Source of the DNA: Limnephilus marmoratus
Lineage: Eukaryota > Arthropoda > Insecta > Trichoptera > Limnephilidae
NCBI GenBank assembly: GCA_917880885.1
Contig: OU862916.1
Coordinates: forward strand, 53,170,831 to 53,234,830
Length of the DNA: 64,000 nucleotides
Reading direction: 5' to 3'
Below are positions 58,038-64,000 of the stretch, one piece after another. The translations under genes were made by a program, and so were the position numbers. Positions within the stretch are counted from its first letter, which is position 1; the number at the start of each line of letters is the position of its first letter. Under the pieces are notes generated by a model. It worked only from the letters and a program-made list of their open reading frames with translations, did not search any database and was not told the DNA's origin.

Positions 58038-58181
58038 CTCATGAACTGTGGACATCCCAACTGCATCAATTCCCAACATTTTCAGCATTTTGAGTTCGGA
58101 TACAGTTTCGAAGTTCGGGCCGCCAACACAGGTGTAAACCCCCTCGCGTACTATCCCCTCAAGATCGAGAGTTTTAGCAAC
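58038..58181 (-). CDS. PNP: Purine nucleoside phosphorylase, internal exon (active-site Glu and Ser)
   Basis: 48 codons between acceptor TTTTTTTTAG and donor GTTAGT, phase 0 at both ends. It encodes [20 protein letters not shown] then [20 protein letters not shown] and VGMSTVHE. The stretch GPNFETVSE carries the purine-binding Glu (Glu201 of human PNP) and Phe200. GMSTV carries Met219 and the phosphate-binding Ser220. The exon is joined to the terminal exon across a 9.1-kb intron. Sequence agreement with the PNP family is continuous, so this is a functional exon and not a remnant. Confidence 0.95.
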
Positions 58182-58935
58182 CTAAAAAAAACAACATACT
58201 ATAACAGGGAATAAAAACATTTCACGCAATCACACATTTCTCAACAGTAATCAATAATGAATCGCAAAGATAAATGAAGCCTTCGTGGTGTTCCTATTCT
58301 AGAATCCACATTGGAGACTAATATAATATTATTATTGTACCCACACGCATTCCTATTTTTTCTATCTGTGTTTTATACTCCACTAATTTTAAGCGGCGAT
58401 AATATAATCATTATTAGCATACAATGAGATATAATCATTAAAATGTAGTTATTATTATTTAAGGCCACCATGAGACGTAACATGAGGAGATAGCATATTG
58501 TATCATCACTCCATAATGTCTAAAGCACTGGTACTTTAGCAGCGCTGTAATCAATATTGTGGCACGCCAAAATAATCATTAAATAACTGTAATGTTATGC
58601 AAATAAGATTGAGATTGCATTAGGTGCCTACCGAATTGAAATGAGAAATATTAGGCAATAATTGCATAGTCAAACAATAGTTCTAAACATTTACATAATC
58701 GATTGTGGTCAATGGTTGGATAGATCTAACCGTCTTCATGTAATTATTCAACAATTATAACATTCCAAATTCACATAGCGTGAAAATCAAAACTAGTAGA
58801 ATTTATGGGTGGTAATTTTTCCCACATTGCGTTGATTTATTTGTGAGTGTTACTATCTCCTTATCTAGTAGGCGTAACAATATTATGAAAGGTCTGACAT
58901 ATTATTATGATAATATGTAAGACCTTTCATCATGT
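58182..58935. other. PNP intron, no recognised feature
   Basis: AT-rich intron sequence. A small hairpin (GAAAGGTCTGACATATTAT and its near inverse) ends at 58928. Nothing else supported. Confidence 0.6.
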
Positions 58936-60215
58936 TTATGGTTACGTCTTTAGCAATATCCATCAATCAATACTAAGTAATCAATATTTTGTTCAAGGGG
59001 GGTATCGGATCCGAATCGTTCGTCATTGAAGCGAAGCATGACTCTGCTTCCTTTTTATAAGACCTTTTATCTTGTTTACCACTTTAGCCATAATATCAAC
59101 CATCTAAAATCGTAAGCGTTGTTCGTAAGGGGTAACCTAACCGGGTTCCGAAAGTTCGTCATTGGGTCTCTTTTCTTAGTTCTTAATTAGTATAAAGACC
59201 TTTTGTCTTGCTTATCCTTGATTTAGGTTTTACATTGTACACTAGATTAGAAGAAAAGAGAGTACAATTATTTTCTTTTCTTTTCTTTTTTTATTTATTG
59301 TACAAGTCTGAAGATGGCCGTCATAGGCTAAAACCGGTAACGGCCAAACATAAAAAAGTGGGTAAAAGTTTTAAATCATTTTAATAAATCAATCAATGCT
59401 ATATCGTACCTATGCCTTGTTCGTGGGGGAACCGGGGGGCGTATTTACAATCCCTAACGCGTTTGAGTCGCTTTAAATTTTCAATATCAAAATTTAAACA
59501 TTTAGAAATAAAATTATGAATTTCTAATATACACATTGGAAAGATTATTTTATCTAGATTTTAGAACATTTTTTTGTTTTTGCAAAGTTATAAAAATTAT
59601 CAATATAGAGGTGTATTTACAATATATGGGAATAATATTAAAATTTAAATATTTAGAAATAAAATTATTAATTTCTAATACACACATCAGAAAGATTATT
59701 TTATCTAGATTTTAGAACATTTTTTTTTTTGCAATGTGATAAAAAATAACCAATATAGAGGTATATTTAAAATGTAAATTGTCGTTACCGCGACTGAATC
59801 GGTATAGGGTTTGTAAATACGCAACCGGGGTCCGAATCTTTCGTCTTAGGTAACCCGGGACTCTTTTTTAAGGAAGTGTGAGATATAATACCTGAGAATT
59901 TCATGATGTTTACCTTATTCATTGTTGAATCGTTCGTCATTGGAATCCTGTGACTCTTTTTACATCTAAACTAATGTAAGATTCAAGACCTAATTATATC
60001 TTAAGCCTTGTTCATAGTGGGGGGACCGGGGTTCAAGTCGTTCGTCTTTGGAATCCTGTGACTATTTTTACTTCTAATCTAGTATAAGATTCAAGCCCTA
60101 AGGCATATTTACCTCTTTAGTGAAATAAATCAATGCTACTTGTATATCTTAAGTCTTGTTCATGGGAGGGGGACCGGAGTCCAAATCGTTCGTCATTGGG
60201 ACCCTGGGACTCTTT
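58936..60215. repeat. Tandem decayed copies of a PNP exon/donor fragment
   Basis: Segments at about 58940-59035, 59074-59170, 59380-59450, 59780-59860, 59900-59960, 59995-60065 and 60108-60210 repeat parts of the exon 3' end at 60268-60370. Shared blocks are TTTACCTCTTTAG, ATCAATGCT, CTTGTTCATGGGG, ACCGGGGTCCGAATCGTTCG and TCATTGGGACCCTG. The copy at 60108-60210 is closest. All carry indels that destroy the reading frame. Confidence 0.85.
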
Positions 60216-60272
60216 TTTTTTAATTCTAATCTAGTGTGAGATGTAAGACTTAAGAATTTTCAATTTGTTTAC

Positions 60273-60515
60273 CTCTTTAGCGATATTAATCAATGCTCTA
60301 TCGTAAGCCTTGTTCATGGGGAAGAACCGGGGTCCAAACCGTTCGTCATTGGGACCCTGCAACGGGTTGTTGCCGGCGAAGCCCATGAGGTTGATGTGGT
60401 CTGTGACTAGCATGATGTCTCCCACGCTGAAGTCAGGGTTCAAACCCCCAGCGGCATTGGTGGCTATCAGGTGAGACACTCCGAGCAATTTCATAACCCT
60501 GATGGGCATGCAGCA
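60273..60515 (-). CDS. PNP: Purine nucleoside phosphorylase, internal exon (NAAGG phosphate site)
   Basis: 81 codons between acceptor TTATTTCCAG and donor GTAAAC, phase 0 at both ends. It begins [20 protein letters not shown] and continues [20 protein letters not shown], then [29 protein letters not shown] contains the backbone phosphate contact (Ala116 in human). DHINL and NPL-GPND are PNP signatures at the subunit interface. It ends [12 protein letters not shown]. The following intron begins with the source sequence of the decayed tandem copies at 58.9-60.2 kb. Confidence 0.96.
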
Positions 60516-60889
60516 CTGGAAATAACAAGGTATATAACAATTATTTTCAATTGGTTTCGTGCATAATTATTATGGAAATATCAGGAAAAGGTGAAAATGT
60601 AATCATTACTAATAAATAAAAATACGTGTCATAAACGACCATTTACAATTCACTAATGGTTGTTTATCAGTTGCCTAAAATTTAAAATACGTGTATTAGT
60701 ACGGCTCTAAGTATTATTTTTTTTATTCTTCAGTGAGTGATGCATTATTTCGGCACCTAATTTTTGTGCTTTTTTTACCGATCTCTTTTTACTGTTGTAA
60801 GTTCCTGAATAAAGATGAATTGTGCTATCAAAATCAGTGGTAGGTAGGTACCCACTATTCTTCCGTTTAAAGGCAGTATAAATTTAGAG

Positions 60890-61205
60890 GTCACCCCGAA
60901 TGGTTGGCTACGCTTGGTGACTTAACAGGGATGCCCAGGTTCATGGGATGAGGTTTGTCCAGTTCTTGGTGGTGGATGCTTTAGCCCACCAACTGCATAG
61001 CGGGCCTAATCGGGAGAGGTTGGTAGAAGAAGACCCTTTGATTTCTGCAGCCGGACTCTCTTTATTCATCACATCGAATAGCAGTGAGAGGGATTGATTC
61101 ATACCAAATTCAGATCCAGATCACTACCCACCTCTCATACCTTTTTCCTTCCCAGAGCATTCTCTTCTTCATTTCCTTAAAATGCCCTACAGATAGTATG
61201 AATGT
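60890..61205 (+). mobile_element. SINE family A, copy 2
   Basis: Shares GGTTGGCTACGCTTGGTGAC, TTAACAGGGATGCCCAGGTT, CATGGGATGAGG and CTTGGTGGTGGATG with copies 1 and 3, then CTACCCACCTCTCATACC. The LINE-like tail is mostly lost. In the PNP intron, opposite strand to the gene. Confidence 0.7.
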
Positions 61206-61627
61206 AGAAAAAAATGGCTTAGCTAGCTAGTTGGGGAACGTTGTGAATTCGGAAGAAGTATGGTAGAGAAAGTGTGATTTAGTCTAAAAGTAGCTGTAGC
61301 TACCTGCGTTTCCAGAATAGATTCAATTCTAAAAGATGGTATCTCACAAGTATCATACTGATAGATTCTTCCCTTCGACCAAATAAGGTTAAAAAATATT
61401 TGAACTTTTGTATACCGTGAAGGTGTGGAAAGATGGGAATTTTCGATTGCCTGCCGAGCCCAGAATGATTTGTAGAGGACTGCTTCATGCGATTTGCGCC
61501 AACTCAGCCAACTCCTTTGATTCGGGTGTGGTTTACCGTCTCCGGAGCGATCCCGGGACAACTTGAACTCCAACCTACCAACTATCAACCTACCAAACTC
61601 CAACGCACGAACTGCCCATGGGGGCAG

Positions 61628-61725
61628 TTTTTTTAACCTCTCCTGACATACCACACATCAGCCAATGATTGTGTCCATACACAATCATTGGCTGATGTGT
61701 GGTATGTCAGGAGAGGTTAAAAAAA
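61628..61725. repeat. Perfect fold-back, 47-bp arms, 4-nt loop
   Basis: Arms 61628-61674 and 61679-61725 are exact reverse complements around CCAT. Flanks are not symmetric. Lies in the PNP intron 40 bp from an exon boundary. Confidence 0.93.
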
Positions 61726-61765
61726 GTAAATTAAGTAAATAACCTATTGAATAATGTATAGTTAC

Positions 61766-61944
61766 CTTCCATAGCGGGTATCCTTCGTAGTAGTGAAACC
61801 TCCCTTGCATGCAGACCACGGGGATGTTGGCGAGATACCCGAATACCAGTTGCCCGATGTGCCCCTCCACCGTGCTGAGTGGGAAGTTGGGGATGTCCTC
61901 GTAGGGGAAGCTCACCTTGTCCGTGAGGCTCTCGGCCAGGGGAC
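61766..61944 (-). CDS. PNP: Purine nucleoside phosphorylase, second-to-fourth-exon region (first exon seen)
   Basis: 179 nt between acceptor TTGTTTAAAG and donor GTAACT. It starts in the middle of a Gly codon, so one base comes from a 5' exon beyond the right edge. It encodes PLAESLTDKVSFPYEDIPNF, then PLSTVEGHIGQLVFGYLANI and PVVCMQGRFHYYEGYPLWK. STVEGH holds the His64 equivalent. QGRFHYYEG is the PNP signature with phosphate-binding Arg84 and His86 and sugar-binding Tyr88 (human numbering). The missing upstream part should carry GSGLG with the phosphate-binding Ser33. I searched 61950-64000 for it on the minus strand and did not find it. Confidence 0.95.
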
Positions 61945-62320
61945 CTTTAAACAATTTAGGGTCTTAAGTTTGAATTAAGACTGCTCTTTATTCAGACGTT
62001 CACAACATGCAAAAGACACAAAGAAATTTCAACTGGGGTGAACACGAGACCGGTGAGGACAGTAGAGTGGAGGAATTTCCTAAGAGGTGGCGAAGGCCTT
62101 CTATGGTCTGTATCGCCAAATATGAGTACTGTGTGTAAAATATATTGCTACTATTGATACAAGGATATCAAAAACTGATTATTTTTATATCACGTGTTCG
62201 GAATTAAGCATTTATAAAGGGAAGGAACTAAATTAATGAATGCTTCACATCATTAAATATCATATGGCAACACTGGCAATAGTCCGTAATGCAAGTATTT
62301 TTTATATTGTTCGTTTAAAA
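61945..62320. other. PNP intron, no recognised feature
   Basis: AT-rich sequence between the first visible exon and a hAT-like MITE. No GSGLG-coding exon, RNA gene or repeat recognised. Confidence 0.55.
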
Positions 62321-62734
62321 AAAGTGATGTGCTGGATCGTTAAAAATGTATATCCGCGCATACGGATCCGAATACGGATATTTGGTGTCAAGATACGGAT
62401 CTTTATTTTCTTATTCAATCGGTGTCGGCGCGCGAAACCTTGAAACGATAGTTAACGTTACGCCCGCCGCAACAACGGTATGGTAACTTAATACGTTAAA
62501 ATATTTGATTTTAAGAAATAAAAAATACTCTGAATGGAATAATATTTTTTTAGTTCTACCTAATCAGATATATATATATATAGCATTTCATCCTACCAAT
62601 TGAAAATTAATAAGGTAAAAGATCCGTAAAAGATCCGCGAGTAAAGTAACGGATACGGACACGGAAACAGATCTTTCTTCTCCCTCGGATATCCGCGGAT
62701 ACGGATTCAGATACGGATATCCGGAACATCACTA
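62321..62734. mobile_element. hAT-like non-autonomous element, 414 bp
   Basis: Ends AGTGATGTGCTGGAT and, inverted, AGTGATGTTCCGGAT. The flanks GTTTAAAA (62313-62320) and GTTTAAAT (62735-62742) give an 8-bp duplication with one change. Subterminal regions are packed with degenerate direct and inverted copies of ATCCGTATCCG. Confidence 0.8.
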
Positions 62735-63024
62735 GTTTAAATATCACTAAAATATATTTATTCGCATTATATTGGAAAAATTGCAACTGCACTATTGAAG
62801 AGTGTATTAAAATCTGTGTCTGTATTAATCATAATTTGGAATAAGGTGTTTATCTTTAATAATAATTGAAGGAATATATTTGACTTCATAACTGTCTAAA
62901 TGGAAAGTGTCAATAACATCAAATTAGTGTCAACAAGTGAGTACCTAAAGTCCTGTCCTATGTAGGGGTTTTCAATTAATTACAATTTATTACTTATTAA
63001 TTTTTTTAAAATCCTAAGTCAGCA

Positions 63025-63340
63025 TGAGCTCCAACTACAACGCTCAGCAATGCATGGCTAAATTGTGGACCCAAACGACAGGTTCAATAAAGAACAAATG
63101 GCAAAAATATTGCCCAAACTATCGGAGCTGCTAGGAACCATTGGTCAAATGGGTAGCTATCGAGTTGGGAATCATAGAAGGCGAATTAGGCGCCCACAAA
63201 CAAATCATCCGAAATCAACCACCCTATCCCAACACGCAATACGTGAACGCCTCCAATTTATGTGAGGAACTCGTTGAAATTGATGACAGGACAACAAGAT
63301 CAAAAAATATAATCCTTTTTAGTTCCAAAGAGTCAATCTA
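63025..63340 (+). pseudogene. Possible LINE ORF1 coiled-coil fragment
   Basis: Two frames together cover a short hydrophilic segment ending NLCEELVEIDDRTTRSKNII then LFSSKES. The pattern E---D-R-R-KNIIIF---ES is common in ORF1 or linker regions of CR1-type retroelements. No other domain, frame broken near 63150. Weak call. Confidence 0.35.
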
Positions 63341-63549
63341 AAACTCAAGCACAGTGCATTATTGATTATTAATTTTATATTATTAATTTTATTGATTTTT
63401 TGTTCTTAATCATATAATGCTGCTCTTCTTTCTTACACACTAAATGTCAATAGTCGAAAATGAGACAAACGGTGAATGTTTGTCTCTGCAACCCCCAAAG
63501 GAAAAATACAATAATAATAAATCTCTGAAATGAAACGCATTTCTTTTAT

Positions 63550-63985
63550 GTAAGCTCCACTCAAGACCTATGTCATCTTAGGGGATGCTGTGAGGGTCTT
63601 TTTAAGGAAGGGTAGAATAGGAAGTTCTGGGAAGGAAAAAGGCATGAGGGGTTGGTAGGAATCTGTAGATCAGTGTATCCGGGAGTGAATCCATCACTCC
63701 AACTGCGGTGCAAGGCCATTGCCTTGACCGGAATTGACCTTTTACCTTGACTTTTCCAGCCGTACTTTTTCGACCCATTGGTCGAGAGAATCCGGCTGGA
63801 AAGGTCAAAAGGCCTCCCTTAACCAGTCTCTCTCGATCCGGCCCGCCACGCAGCAGGTGGGCAGACGCATCCGCCGCCAAGACCCGCACAAAAATCACCC
63901 CATGAATCCGGGCACCCCTGCTAAATCCCCAATTGTAGCGAACCACTTGGGGTGACCTATGGCAGAGGTGTTGGTTATCCAATAA
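63550..63985 (-). mobile_element. SINE family A, copy 3
   Basis: On the minus strand: GGATAACCAACACCTCTGCC, TTCGCTACAATTGG, CGGATTCATGGGGTG, TCTTGGCGGCGGATG. The tail GATGACATAGGTCTTGAG (63577-63560) matches the LINE tail GATGACATAGGCCCTGAG. The longest of the three copies. Confidence 0.75.
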
Positions 63986-64000
63986 ATGGTTTCCGGGGCG

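Noticed and set aside
59303..59345. Hammerhead ribozyme near the CTGAAGATGG...AAAACCGG motif
   Set aside because: The CUGANGA-like and GAAA-like boxes are there in outline, but the second box reads UAAAAC and stem pairing is poor; not supportable by eye.
61223..61654. 143-codon minus-strand open frame in the PNP intron
   Set aside because: No recognisable motif, overlaps the fold-back arm and repeat-derived sequence, and lies in an intron; probably chance.
61950..64000. 5' exon of PNP
   Set aside because: I looked for a minus-strand segment coding for the GSGLG motif followed by a donor in the right phase and did not find one; it should lie beyond the right edge.

Overview
This is an animal nuclear genome, most likely an insect. 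The evidence is an AT-rich sequence, a spliced gene with GT-AG introns, and dense insect-type transposable elements: Ty1/copia, Ty3/gypsy, non-LTR retrotransposons, hAT, a PIF/Harbinger-like element with a MADF gene, and tRNA-derived SINEs. Species and order cannot be fixed from the sequence. Nothing bacterial or plasmid-like was seen.

The only host gene I can support is a purine nucleoside phosphorylase (PNP) on the minus strand. Four coding exons are present (61944-61766, 60515-60273, 58181-58038, 48931-48728, in transcript order). The 5' exon or exons lie beyond the right edge. The last intron (about 9.1 kb) is filled with nested elements. Tandem, decayed copies of part of one PNP exon and its donor site lie at 58.9-60.2 kb.

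Layout. 1-46.15 kb is a satellite domain. It consists of degenerate units of roughly 70-185 bp sharing the 17-bp dyad GATTCTTAGTAAGAATC, and it has been invaded by: a 3.6-kb terminal-inverted-repeat element carrying a FEN1/PIN-like gene (1433-5021); an unresolved 5-kb block plus a decayed copia element (12131-21893); an apparently full-length non-LTR element (25257-29234); a gypsy element with near-identical LTRs but no reverse transcriptase (30630-34677); a second gypsy element with a non-LTR element inserted in its 3' LTR (35234-43118); and a 239-bp MITE. 46.15-48.6 kb holds a hAT remnant, a SINE that shares its tail with a resident LINE, and a tRNA-type SINE split by a 957-bp inverted-repeat element. 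48.6-64 kb is the PNP locus. Its last intron contains a Harbinger-like element, which contains a hAT-like element, which contains a LINE and a GC-rich minisatellite. Two large fold-back structures follow.

Because many insertions landed in satellite or in another repeat, the intact paralogous sequence is present in the same window. This let me fix target-site duplications (TSDs) directly: TTA, CAG, CATC, GTAA, CTCGAAAG and others. All similarity statements come from reading by eye; family names rest on motifs recognised in the translations, and no database was searched.
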